A stretch of DNA of 8,945 nt from an uncultured bacterium (GTDB taxonomy: Bacteria; Cyanobacteriota; Vampirovibrionia; Gastranaerophilales; Gastranaerophilaceae): NCBI GenBank assembly GCA_937894665.1, contig CALAWF010000035.1:1-8945 (forward strand). Direction: 5' to 3'. Positions within the stretch are counted from its first letter, which is position 1. Each line of letters opens with the position of its first letter. Positions 1 through 6,519 of this stretch are shown piece by piece. Position numbers and translations under genes: made by a program. The notes beneath the pieces were generated by a model that worked only from the letters and a program-made list of their open reading frames with translations, ran no database searches and had not been told where the DNA came from.

Positions 1-126
1 ATTGGCGGACATTTAATCAATGCGACAATAAGTTTGACAGGTGAAATCTTTATTACACCAATAAACGGAACCGTTGAAAGAGAATTTTGTGAAAAAACAG
101 GCTTAAACCTACTATCATTCCAATAA
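1..126 (+). CDS. C-terminal fragment of a PPC/DUF296-like (PD1-like DNA-binding) protein
   Basis: Frame 1 is open from the window edge to TAA at 124-126 and gives 41 residues. The fragment begins IGGHLINATISLTGEIFI and ends in a TGLNLLSFQ tail. A Gly-Gly-His-Leu turn, followed by a strand with a Thr-Gly-Glu-Ile pattern and a Gly/Arg-rich end, is how PPC (PCC, DUF296) domains finish. These are small trimeric proteins often labelled PD1-like DNA-binding proteins; their bacterial function is poorly known. The family call rests on pattern memory of this short tail, and most of the gene lies outside the window. The stop is one base from the stop of the facing gene. Confidence 0.55.
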   Translation: MGGHLINATISLTGEIFITPINGTVEREFCEKTGLNLLSFQ

Positions 127-127
127 A

Positions 128-442
128 TTAGGAATGATTTTTAGGGTGTAATTTTGAAAATTCTGTTTTTACACCGGTAATTAAACCAGCTCCGGCACCG
201 ATAACACCATTCATTGCTAAAGAATTTTTGAATGGAGATTTAAAAAACGAAATTTTTCTTGAAAGAAAATCAAGAACGACACCAAAACCAAACCACGCAC
301 CTGCTGTACTCAATGCTTCATGCATTGCAGAAACCTGTGTAGCTTTCGGTTGAACTATTGGGGTTGGTTTTACTTTTATGTTCTTTGACCCGTAATTTTG
401 GGTATTAGAATATACAGGGGTATTTATACTATCTACTTTCAT
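128..442 (-). CDS. Small glycine-rich hydrophobic protein, unknown function
   Basis: This 104-residue protein belongs to no family I recognise. It starts MKVDSIN, has a polar, Lys/Pro-rich stretch to about residue 38, then two hydrophobic Gly/Ala-rich segments (about 44-60 and 74-91) separated by a basic loop (SRKISFFKSPFK). The tail is short and basic. The two segments could be a membrane hairpin or glycine-zipper-like helices; no signal peptide cleavage site is visible. The ATG at 440-442 has only a weak A/G-rich ribosome site. A good promoter lies upstream on the same strand (503-531). The first residues and a following (Y/F)xSK motif resemble the start of the protein at 1450-2106, although the bodies are unrelated. 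It is convergent with the PPC-like gene, with stops one base apart. Confidence 0.7.
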   Translation of the reverse strand: MKVDSINTPVYSNTQNYGSKNIKVKPTPIVQPKATQVSAMHEALSTAGAWFGFGVVLDFLSRKISFFKSPFKNSLAMNGVIGAGAGLITGVKTEFSKLHPKNHS

Positions 443-502
443 CTTATTCTTTTTACAATATCATTTTCTCTAAAAAACAATGTCTTGGGGTTAGACAAAA
501 CG

Positions 503-531
503 ATTATAGCACTAAACGTCAATTGTTGCAA
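503..531 (-). promoter_or_regulatory. Sigma70-type promoter for the small hydrophobic protein gene
   Basis: On the minus strand, TTGCAA (526-531) is followed after exactly 17 bases by TATAAT (503-508). The -10 is preceded by TGC, making it an extended -10. The predicted start is near 496, giving a leader of about 53 bases to the ATG at 442. It is close to consensus and correctly placed. Confidence 0.65.
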
Positions 532-554
532 GCAAAATCTAAAAATTTTTCGAG

Positions 555-560
555 TATAAT
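555..560 (+). promoter_or_regulatory. -10 element implying a leaderless transporter mRNA
   Basis: A perfect TATAAT ends six bases before the transporter ATG at 567. The usual spacing would put transcription start on or next to that ATG, giving a leaderless message. This fits the lack of any Shine-Dalgarno site. No convincing -35 lies at 16-18 bases; the nearest TTGCAA (526-531) is 23 bases away and better explained by the minus-strand promoter. Confidence 0.4.
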
Positions 561-566
561 TATTTT

Positions 567-1448
567 ATGGGATTAACATTTTTTGCAGTAGTACTTAGAA
601 TTATTTCAAATTCAATGTCAAATGTTTACCAAAAACAATTGACTAAAAAAAGTATTGACCCATTTTTCATAAATTTTATAATGTATTTGGGTTTAACACT
701 TTGTTGCATTCCAATCATCATTCAAACACCATTTGCAACATTTCATCATCAAGTATGGATAAATGCAATCCTTGGCGGAATATGCGGAGCATTTGGAAAC
801 TCTTACCTTGTAAAGGCATTGGGAAACGGAGAACTTTCTATCCTTGGACCAATCAATGCGTATAAATCAGTTGTAGCTATGTTATTTGGAATAATTTTAT
901 TACACGAAATCCCGTCCCTTATTGGGATTTTAGGAATTATTTTAATTATCTGGGGAAGTTATTTTGTCTTTGATACACAAGAAGAAGGATTTTCTTTTAA
1001 ATTATTAAAACGAAATGACATCCGCTATAGAATTTATGCCCTTATTTTTACGGCAATAGAAGCCGTATTTGTAAAAAACGTAATTCTATATAGCGATATA
1101 AAAATTTCATTTATGTTTTGGAGCTTTTTCGGAATGATTTTTACAGGATTACTCATCTTGCCAAAATTCAAAAAATGTATTCAAATATCAATGCAATTTA
1201 AAACCGATTCTAAATTTATAATCACAAGATTGCTTTTCATAATCCTATGTATGGGAGGAATGCAAATCTGTACAAATATAGTTTTCTCAAGGATTAATGT
1301 AAGTTATGGACTCGCACTATTCCAACTATCCACAATTCTGAGCGTATTACTCGGATGGCATTATTTTAAAGAAACACAAATCTGCAAAAAACTCCTCGGA
1401 AGCTCAATAATGATTCTCGGGGCGATAATTATTATCCTTTGCAAATAA
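567..1448 (+). CDS. EamA/DMT-superfamily transporter
   Basis: This is a 293-residue, strongly hydrophobic protein with the two-repeat plan of drug/metabolite transporters, normally ten membrane helices. The first repeat spans about residues 1-135 and ends in the characteristic stretch GPINAYKSVVAMLFGIILLH (95-113) followed by another helix. The second covers about 152-292, with a matching segment GLALFQLSTILSVLLGW (248-264), then a charged KET and a final helix. The length is typical of EamA proteins. The family exports or imports small metabolites, amino acids or nucleotide sugars; the substrate cannot be read from sequence. The ATG at 567 has no Shine-Dalgarno site but sits just after a TATAAT. 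The gene appears monocistronic. It is convergent with the next gene, its TAA one base from that gene's stop. Confidence 0.88.
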   Translation: MGLTFFAVVLRIISNSMSNVYQKQLTKKSIDPFFINFIMYLGLTLCCIPIIIQTPFATFHHQVWINAILGGICGAFGNSYLVKALGNGELSILGPINAYKSVVAMLFGIILLHEIPSLIGILGIILIIWGSYFVFDTQEEGFSFKLLKRNDIRYRIYALIFTAIEAVFVKNVILYSDIKISFMFWSFFGMIFTGLLILPKFKKCIQISMQFKTDSKFIITRLLFIILCMGGMQICTNIVFSRINVSYGLALFQLSTILSVLLGWHYFKETQICKKLLGSSIMILGAIIIILCK

Positions 1449-1449
1449 C

Positions 1450-2106
1450 TTATTCAAAAATTCGAGGACAATCAGACTTCTGAATTTGTTTTTCTCCAAT
1501 ATACAACGAATCTTGAGGAGCAATCTTAATTTCTTTAAAAGCAGCTAATAAAGAGTCCAAGGAATCTATAAACGGTTCATTAGGCATATATGCAGGATAC
1601 TTTGGTAATGGAGTATAAATAGTCCAAGTATCAGCCGCTTTTTCATAAGCAATACTTGATTCTGCTAACTGATTGCTATGAGTTTTAAAAACGGATGGAG
1701 TTACAAAAGATGCTACAATTCCACGAATTCTCTCAAACAGAGGCACTGAATCAGGTCTTGAGGAAAGTTCTTTTGAACCGATTAAAAGAGCAGATTTATT
1801 ATTTCTAGTCCTAAAATCTATGATATTAGCAAGAGAATTGCCAACTTTTTCGATATTTTCTTGACAATCCAAAAAATGAAAACCTAAAACACCATCAAAA
1901 TCAACAAGTCCTCCACCAGTGCAAGTTCTTATATCTGAAGTATGGAACTCTCTATCTTGAATAATAGAGGAGGGCAATGGTTCAGTCCTCTTTTTACACC
2001 CAACAAAAGGGAAGATTTCCTTTTCTCTAAAAACTCTTTGGGGGACGAATTTAATTTTTGACTGAAAACTTATTAAATTATTTGAATTATAAGAATTTAC
2101 TTTCAT
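1450..2106 (-). CDS. Unknown protein with a CNF1/CheD/YfiH-like Cys-x14-His signature
   Basis: The product is 218 residues from the ATG at 2104-2106. A TTG four codons upstream is possible, but the ATG has AGAGAG just before it and begins MKVNSYNSN, like a neighbour's start. No standard family is recognised. After a polar N-terminus, the segment RTCTGGGLVDFDGVLGFHFL holds Cys62 and His77, exactly 15 positions apart. A Cys after a Ser/Thr-rich turn followed by His on the next strand is the catalytic arrangement of cysteine glutamine-deamidases (CNF1 Cys866/His881; CheD and YfiH have related pairs). A strand-like SALLIGSKEL follows, and the C-terminal part is rich in Tyr, Pro and Ser. No signal peptide or membrane helix is visible. 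A deamidase-like fold is an inference; it could be an unrelated lineage-specific protein. Its promoter region overlaps an 18-bp palindrome. Confidence 0.7.
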   Translation of the reverse strand: MKVNSYNSNNLISFQSKIKFVPQRVFREKEIFPFVGCKKRTEPLPSSIIQDREFHTSDIRTCTGGGLVDFDGVLGFHFLDCQENIEKVGNSLANIIDFRTRNNKSALLIGSKELSSRPDSVPLFERIRGIVASFVTPSVFKTHSNQLAESSIAYEKAADTWTIYTPLPKYPAYMPNEPFIDSLDSLLAAFKEIKIAPQDSLYIGEKQIQKSDCPRIFE

Positions 2107-2123
2107 ACTCTCTTTCAAAAACG

Positions 2124-2152
2124 ATAAAAATAAAATTTGCTAGTACTAGCAA
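2124..2152 (-). promoter_or_regulatory. Candidate promoter for the Cys/His protein gene
   Basis: On the minus strand, TTGCTA (2147-2152) is followed after 17 bases by TTTTAT (2124-2129), a weak 4-of-6 match to the -10 consensus. The start would be near 2117. The -35 lies inside the 18-bp palindrome, so a protein bound there would block it. Confidence 0.4.
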
Positions 2153-2153
2153 A
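2136..2153. promoter_or_regulatory. Perfect 18-bp palindrome, candidate operator
   Basis: TTTGCTAGTACTAGCAAA is fully self-complementary with no loop, in the 102-bp gap between two divergent genes. It overlaps the -35 of the leftward promoter and ends five bases before the -35 of the rightward promoter. A loopless palindrome is more like a dimeric repressor site than a terminator. The regulator is unknown. Confidence 0.55.
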
Positions 2154-2158
2154 AAAAA

Positions 2159-2187
2159 TTGTTCACATTCTTTATAAGTGATAAGAT
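2159..2187 (+). promoter_or_regulatory. Extended -10 promoter for the glucosaminidase gene
   Basis: TTGTTC (2159-2164) and TAAGAT (2182-2187) are separated by 17 bases, and TGA directly precedes the -10, giving an extended -10 signature. Transcription would begin near 2194, about 15 bases before the ATG at 2209. The purine run GAAAGAAG (2195-2202) could act as a weak ribosome site. Confidence 0.5.
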
Positions 2188-2208
2188 TAGATACGAAAGA
2201 AGCTAAAA

Positions 2209-2949
2209 ATGAGAATACCCCAAATTAGACAACATTATACGGCAATTAGCACAACTGTAAAAGTAATAAGAAAAGGCAAAAATATTGTTAAACAAGCTGT
2301 AAGACAAACAGAAATAATGGCAATGGATGATCAGCTAAAAAATAAAGCTATGTCAACAATTCTGATGGCAACACCATTCATGCCACAAATGAACTCAAGA
2401 CTTGCAAAATTATCCGCAGAAGCAGTTGATAATCAAGATGTCTTTGTTAAAAAAGCCTCAAAAGTAACATCCGCAACAGCAGAAAAAGTTACGAAAACAA
2501 TCGACAATAAAAGCGTAAAAGTAAAACTTGAATCGGCAAAACCAAAATTTCATGAAGCATTTAACAACTTGCTCTTACAAAATGAAAAACATAAAAATCC
2601 GCTAAACGATAAAGCCGTAATCTTTGACAAAAGAGCTAAAGAATACGGAGTTGACCCATATGTTTTAATGGGTATTGCAATGCACGAATCAGGCAGAGGA
2701 ACATCCGATGCCACAAAACTTAGACACAATGTCGGTGGAATTATGAAAAACGGTTCTCTAAAAAAATTCCCTAACATTGATAAATGTGTAGAAGAAATGG
2801 CTCAAACCGTTTCAAAACATCACCACAAATCAAGACTCAGAACAGTCAAAGAACTTGCAGAAGCCGGTTATTGCGGAGAAAATGAAAAAGCCGAATGGAT
2901 TTCAAATGTTATGGATTACATTAGAGAACTCCGCAACAATGTTAACTAG
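2209..2949 (+). CDS. Glucosaminidase-domain (FlgJ/LytG-like) protein without signal peptide
   Basis: The C-terminal half (about residues 133-240) of this 246-residue protein matches the N-acetylglucosaminidase family (Pfam Glucosaminidase, as in FlgJ and LytG). It has AKEYGVDPYVLMGIAMHESG, where Glu160 aligns with the family's catalytic acid, then HNVGGI (173-178), a KFPN turn (186-189) followed by a helix, and the closing YCGENEKAEWISNV segment (221-234). Such enzymes cleave the glycan strands of peptidoglycan. The first 130 residues are Lys-, Ala- and Thr-rich, amphipathic and probably helical. They contain no signal peptide or membrane anchor, which is odd for a wall enzyme. It may leave the cell by a non-Sec route, be released on lysis, or serve a specialised structure. 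It ends nine bases before the trpS promoter. Confidence 0.75.
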   Translation: MRIPQIRQHYTAISTTVKVIRKGKNIVKQAVRQTEIMAMDDQLKNKAMSTILMATPFMPQMNSRLAKLSAEAVDNQDVFVKKASKVTSATAEKVTKTIDNKSVKVKLESAKPKFHEAFNNLLLQNEKHKNPLNDKAVIFDKRAKEYGVDPYVLMGIAMHESGRGTSDATKLRHNVGGIMKNGSLKKFPNIDKCVEEMAQTVSKHHHKSRLRTVKELAEAGYCGENEKAEWISNVMDYIRELRNNVN

Positions 2950-2957
2950 ATTAAATA

Positions 2958-2986
2958 TTGACAAGTATATACCTCTATAACATAAT
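2958..2986 (+). promoter_or_regulatory. Promoter of the trpS operon
   Basis: A consensus TTGACA (2958-2963) and CATAAT (2981-2986) are separated by exactly 17 bases. The predicted start is near 2993, with a leader of about 43 bases to the trpS ATG. No T-box or Trp-codon leader peptide is visible in so short a leader. The TTG of the -35 also opens a longer in-frame reading frame that I do not accept as the start. Confidence 0.75.
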
Positions 2987-3035
2987 AAAATCAAAGAGAG
3001 TATGGATTTATTTGCTGCCACAGAAAGGTAAAAGA

Positions 3036-4079
3036 ATGGGAAAAATTATTTTAACAGGGGATAGACCAACAGGAAGATTACATGTTGGACACTACGTTGG
3101 CTCGCTAAGAGAACGTGTTGCACTACAAAATCAAGGGGATTATGACAAAATTTTCATAATGATTGCAGATGCTCAAGCTCTTACAGACAACGCTGAAAAC
3201 CCTCAAAAAGTAAGAGATAACATTATAGAAGTTGCTCTTGATTATTTGGCATGCGGAATTGATCCCGAAAAATCAACCATTCTTATTCAGTCAATGATTC
3301 CGGAGTTAACAGAACTAACTTTTTACTATATGAATTTAGTTACAGTTTCAAGATTGCAAAGAAATCCGACCGTTAAAACAGAAATCAAAATGAGAAACTT
3401 TGAAGCAAATATTCCGGTAGGCTTTTTCACTTACCCGATAAGTCAAGCCGCTGATATTACAGCATTCAAGGCAACTCACGTTCCGGCAGGAGAAGACCAA
3501 AAGCCAATGATTGAACAATGCAGAGAAATTGTTCACAAATTCAACAACGTATATGGAGAAGCTCTTGTTGAACCAAACATAGTACTTCCTAAAAATAGTG
3601 CTTGCTTAAGACTCCCAGGAATTGACGGCAAAGCAAAAATGAGTAAGTCTTTAGGCAATTGTATCTACTTGTCAGACGAACCGGAAGATATTAAAAAGAA
3701 AATTATGTCAATGTTCACTGATCCTAACCATCTAAGAATTGAAGATCCTGGAGAAACTGAAAATAACCCTGTATTCATCTATTTGGATGCGTTTAGCAAG
3801 CCTGAACATTTTGAAGAATTTTTACCTGACTATGCTAACCTTGATGAACTTAAAGCCCACTATCAAAGAGGCGGGCTTGGCGATGTTAAGGTTAAAAAAT
3901 TCTTAAACAACGTTATCCAAACAGAATTAAGACCAATCAGAGAAAGACGTAAAGAATGGGAACAAAAAGTTCCGGAAGTTTACGAAATTCTAAAAAAAGG
4001 ATGCAAAGAAGCAAAACAAGTTGCCGAAAAAACTCTTTATGAAGTTAGAGAAGCAATGAAAATAAATTATTTTGAATAA
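3036..4079 (+). CDS. trpS: Tryptophanyl-tRNA synthetase (TrpRS II-like)
   Basis: TrpRS charges tRNA-Trp with tryptophan using ATP, in the cytoplasm. The 347-residue product has the class I signatures: TGDRPTGRLHVGHYVGSL, with the HIGH-type motif HVGH at 16-19, and KMSKS at 201-205 in GKAKMSKSLGN. The AD...VPAGEDQ segment (139-154) is the usual Trp/ATP pocket region. The wording LQNQGDYDKIFIMIADAQAL and the GGLGDVKVKKFL stretch resemble the TrpRS II type known from Deinococcus radiodurans more than the E. coli type. I place the start at the ATG at 3036, nine bases after AAAGG (3024-3028), because the family begins at this point. An in-frame TTG at 2958 would add 26 unrelated residues and coincides with the -35 box. 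It is first in an operon with tcdA and a PHP gene. Confidence 0.97.
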   Translation: MGKIILTGDRPTGRLHVGHYVGSLRERVALQNQGDYDKIFIMIADAQALTDNAENPQKVRDNIIEVALDYLACGIDPEKSTILIQSMIPELTELTFYYMNLVTVSRLQRNPTVKTEIKMRNFEANIPVGFFTYPISQAADITAFKATHVPAGEDQKPMIEQCREIVHKFNNVYGEALVEPNIVLPKNSACLRLPGIDGKAKMSKSLGNCIYLSDEPEDIKKKIMSMFTDPNHLRIEDPGETENNPVFIYLDAFSKPEHFEEFLPDYANLDELKAHYQRGGLGDVKVKKFLNNVIQTELRPIRERRKEWEQKVPEVYEILKKGCKEAKQVAEKTLYEVREAMKINYFE

Positions 4080-4090
4080 AGAAGGATAAA

Positions 4091-4849
4091 ATGCTAAATC
4101 AATTTTCAAGAACAGAATTACTTATAGGAAAAGAAGGATTAGAAAAACTTGCAAATTCAAGAGTTGCAGTCTTCGGAATCGGCGGAGTCGGAGCTTATGC
4201 CGTAGAAGCTCTTGTAAGAAGCGGACTTGGAACAATTGATATTATTGACGATGACAAAGTTTGTATAACTAACGTTAATAGACAGCTTTACGCCACAAGA
4301 AAAACTGTCGGCAAATACAAAGTTGATGTCGCAAAAGAAAGAATTTTAGACATCAACCCTGATGCAGTTGTAAACACTTATCAAACCTTCTACACCCCTA
4401 AAACAGAATCTGAATTTGATTTTAGCAAATATGATTACGTAATTGATGCAATTGATACTGTTGTTGGAAAATTATCCCTAATTGAAAAGGCTAAAGCCTC
4501 TAACACCCCGATAATTTGTGCTATGGGTGCAGGGAACAAAATGGATCCGACAAAATTTGAAGTTGCGGATATTTCAGAAACTTCGGTTTGCCCACTTGCA
4601 AGAGTTATTAGAACAGAACTTAGAAAACGTAAAATCAAAGGGGTTAAAGTTGTTTACTCAAAAGAAACACCAATTATCCCGAAAGAAGATATGTCTATAA
4701 GTTGCAAGGCTCATTGTGTTTGCCCTCCGGGGACAAGAAAATGCACCGTTAAGCACCAAATTCCGGGAAGCAACGCATTTGTTCCTCCTGTTGTCGGTTT
4801 GATTATCGCAAGTGAAGTAATTAAAGACTTAATCGGTTATAAAGCATAA
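4091..4849 (+). CDS. tcdA: tRNA threonylcarbamoyladenosine dehydratase
   Basis: TcdA (YgdL/CsdL) is an E1-like ThiF-family enzyme that uses ATP to dehydrate t6A37 into cyclic ct6A in ANN-decoding tRNAs. The 252-residue product shows FSRTELLIG at the start, the nucleotide-binding GIGGVG (29-34) with AVEALVRSG, IIDDDKVCITNVNRQLYA (51-68, the conserved Asp/Asn/Arg region) and DAIDT (119-123). The C-terminal PGSNAFVPPVVGLIIASEVI is typical of the family. A cluster of four cysteines (205, 209, 211, 218) in an SCKAHCVCPPGTRKC segment could bind a metal, but that is inference. It lies 11 bases after trpS, with AAGGA (4082-4086) just before the ATG. Its TAA shares a base with the ATG of the next gene, indicating translational coupling. 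Confidence 0.92.
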   Translation: MLNQFSRTELLIGKEGLEKLANSRVAVFGIGGVGAYAVEALVRSGLGTIDIIDDDKVCITNVNRQLYATRKTVGKYKVDVAKERILDINPDAVVNTYQTFYTPKTESEFDFSKYDYVIDAIDTVVGKLSLIEKAKASNTPIICAMGAGNKMDPTKFEVADISETSVCPLARVIRTELRKRKIKGVKVVYSKETPIIPKEDMSISCKAHCVCPPGTRKCTVKHQIPGSNAFVPPVVGLIIASEVIKDLIGYKA

Positions 4850-5688
4850 TGAACAGAGCAGATTTACACCTACACAGCAATTTTTCAGATGGAAGTGATT
4901 CGGTTGAAACATTAGTTAAACAAGTGGAAAAACATAACTTGTCAGCTTTTGCTCTAACAGATCATGACACAATTGCAGGATGCGTTGAAATTCAAAAATA
5001 TTTACCAAAAGATGTAAAATTCATTGAGGGAACAGAGCTAACTTGTCTTGCAGATACCGTAAAATGCCATATTTTGGGCTACAATTGCAACCCTACAAAC
5101 GAAACACTTACAAAACTAATCAAAAAAGGCAAACAACTTCGCAGAAAAAAACTTGATAAACGTATTCAATACCTCGCAGATATTTGGAATGTAAATTTAA
5201 CTCAAGATGAACTCGATTGGCTATATTCCAGAAATAGTGTTGTAAAAATTCATATTGGTAATATTTTGGTTAATAGAGGATTAGCAGATAATAATATTGA
5301 TGCGATGAAAAAATACCTTGACGATTGTCCAACGGGGAACACAAGATTTGACGGAGCAGAAGGGATTCATGGCATTGAAACCTCTGGAGGAATACCTGTT
5401 TGGGCTCATCCTTTGGGCGGAGAGGGTGAAGAACACTTAAAACCGAATGAATTTTATAAAAAATTCGAAATTATGAAAACCTTTGGAATAAAAGGGCTGG
5501 AATGTTACTATTCAAGATACTCTAAGGACGAAATCAATTTTCTTGTAGATTTTGCCAAAAATAATGGGATGCTAATCTCTGGCGGAAGCGACTACCACGG
5601 CAAAAACAAAACCGTAAAATTCGGACAACTCAACACTGAAAACACCGAAATTCCAATGGAAAACTTGACAATTTTATCAGAGATTTAA
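4849..5688 (+). CDS. PHP-domain phosphoesterase (TrpH/RNase AM-like)
   Basis: This 279-residue protein carries a complete set of PHP metal-binding motifs: ADLHLHSNFSDG (Asp5, His7, His9, Asp14), LTDHD (Asp38, His39, Asp40), GTELT (Glu63), CHILGY (His74), WAHPLG (His187), GLECYYSRY (Glu218) and SGGSDYHG (Asp248, His250). This layout and length match the YciV/TrpH group, whose studied members are trinuclear-metal phosphatases or 5'-3' exonucleases acting on 3',5'-nucleoside bisphosphates and RNA 5' ends. An RNA-processing or nucleotide-salvage role would suit a neighbour of trpS and tcdA, but the substrate is inferred. Start and stop of the two genes overlap as TAATG and no strong ribosome site is present, so its translation probably depends on tcdA. 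It ends one base from the stop of the convergent pilin-like gene. Confidence 0.9.
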   Translation: MNRADLHLHSNFSDGSDSVETLVKQVEKHNLSAFALTDHDTIAGCVEIQKYLPKDVKFIEGTELTCLADTVKCHILGYNCNPTNETLTKLIKKGKQLRRKKLDKRIQYLADIWNVNLTQDELDWLYSRNSVVKIHIGNILVNRGLADNNIDAMKKYLDDCPTGNTRFDGAEGIHGIETSGGIPVWAHPLGGEGEEHLKPNEFYKKFEIMKTFGIKGLECYYSRYSKDEINFLVDFAKNNGMLISGGSDYHGKNKTVKFGQLNTENTEIPMENLTILSEI

Positions 5689-5689
5689 A

Positions 5690-6493
5690 TTAATAAAATG
5701 AGTTCTGCCAAGGATAATCATTGCTGATTTCCCAACCATCATACATAATTACAGCGGTACAAGTTGCTCCGGTATGCCAATTATCATTTTGTTTTCCCCC
5801 AACTTTGCATTGACCGTTACGAACAACATAATTTAACAAATAATCTCTCTTAGATACGTTTAATTTTGGAGCATATGTACTTGCAAATTCTTCATATGGT
5901 CGGATTGTCGGATGCAAATCACGAGTATCAAAAACAAAAGCGAAAGCATCACGTCCTAAAATATTTCTTGATTGTTTGCCGTACTTTCCGGTAACTATCG
6001 CATTTCTATTATTTATATGAACAATAACCTTTGTTTCAACACTTTTGGCACTAGTATCACGAATAAAAGACCAAGCAGCAGAATTAATTCCAGTTTTAAT
6101 CATATAACCTAAACGAGCGGCATTTGCATTATTATAATGAATACGATAACCCAAAGCAGCAGTTCCATTAATACCATTACAAGGAGGATTAGAATTTCGA
6201 CAATCATACACTCCGGAATTTTTTACATAAGGAGCGATATAAGTATCTACCCATTGAGGCAATTCATCTGGAGTAGTGTATCCCCATCCGGAAGAATCGC
6301 CATAATCCGCTTCAGCCATTTTTATAACATTATTCAATTCTGCATAAGATAACTTTAATCTGGTTGCGACTTTTTGTTTTTCATATTTAGTTATCAAACC
6401 CGGAATTGTTATTGCGGCAATAACACCTACAATGCCAATAGTTATTAAAACTTCTGCCAAAGTAAATGCTAAATTCTTCTTGGCTTTTTCCAT
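5690..6493 (-). CDS. Type IV pilin-like (prepilin-type) protein
   Basis: This 267-residue protein begins with a short basic leader (MEKAKKNLA) followed by FTLAEVLITIGIVGVIAAIT, the class III prepilin signal and N-terminal helix. Cleavage would fall between Ala9 and Phe10, with Glu14 as the conserved Glu at +5. The -1 residue is Ala instead of the usual Gly. The rest looks like a minor pilin or pseudopilin head: GRDAFAFVFDTRDLHP (180-195), two cysteine pairs that could form disulfides (98/105 and 229/245), and a closing DGWEISNDYPW. Such proteins form or cap type IV pili or type II secretion pseudopili. No assembly genes are present here. The start is firm: AAGGAGG (6497-6503) sits just upstream of the ATG. 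Expression is probably controlled from the divergent region shared with the XRE gene. Confidence 0.87.
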   Translation of the reverse strand: MEKAKKNLAFTLAEVLITIGIVGVIAAITIPGLITKYEKQKVATRLKLSYAELNNVIKMAEADYGDSSGWGYTTPDELPQWVDTYIAPYVKNSGVYDCRNSNPPCNGINGTAALGYRIHYNNANAARLGYMIKTGINSAAWSFIRDTSAKSVETKVIVHINNRNAIVTGKYGKQSRNILGRDAFAFVFDTRDLHPTIRPYEEFASTYAPKLNVSKRDYLLNYVVRNGQCKVGGKQNDNWHTGATCTAVIMYDGWEISNDYPWQNSFY

Positions 6494-6503
6494 AATCCTC
6501 CTT

Positions 6504-6519
6504 ATTGAGATTTCTCAAT
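6504..6519. promoter_or_regulatory. Inverted repeat ATTGAGA-TT-TCTCAAT, candidate XRE operator
   Basis: Two perfect 7-base arms (6504-6510 and 6513-6519) are separated by TT. The repeat lies just downstream of the predicted pilin start (near 6525) and overlaps the weak -35 of the XRE gene, so one bound dimer could block both. The size suits a small XRE repressor dimer, and the XRE gene is adjacent. Confidence 0.6.

Noticed and set aside
2107..2118. TTG start four codons upstream of the Cys/His protein
   Set aside because: The ATG at 2106 has an AGAGAG site just before it and begins with the MKVNS motif shared with a neighbour.
2550..2777. Minus-strand open frame inside the glucosaminidase gene
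   Set aside because: It is antisense to a well-supported domain and has no family resemblance.
2958..3035. Upstream TTG start adding 26 residues to trpS
   Set aside because: The added residues match no TrpRS, the TTG is part of a consensus -35 box, and the ATG at 3036 has its own AAAGG.
3348..3536. Minus-strand open frame inside trpS
   Set aside because: Shadow of a highly conserved gene.
4435..4700. Open frames on both strands inside tcdA
   Set aside because: Shadows of a conserved gene with no independent signals.
6137..6352. Plus-strand open frame inside the pilin-like gene
   Set aside because: Low-complexity Ile/Ser-rich antisense product of the pilin coding sequence.
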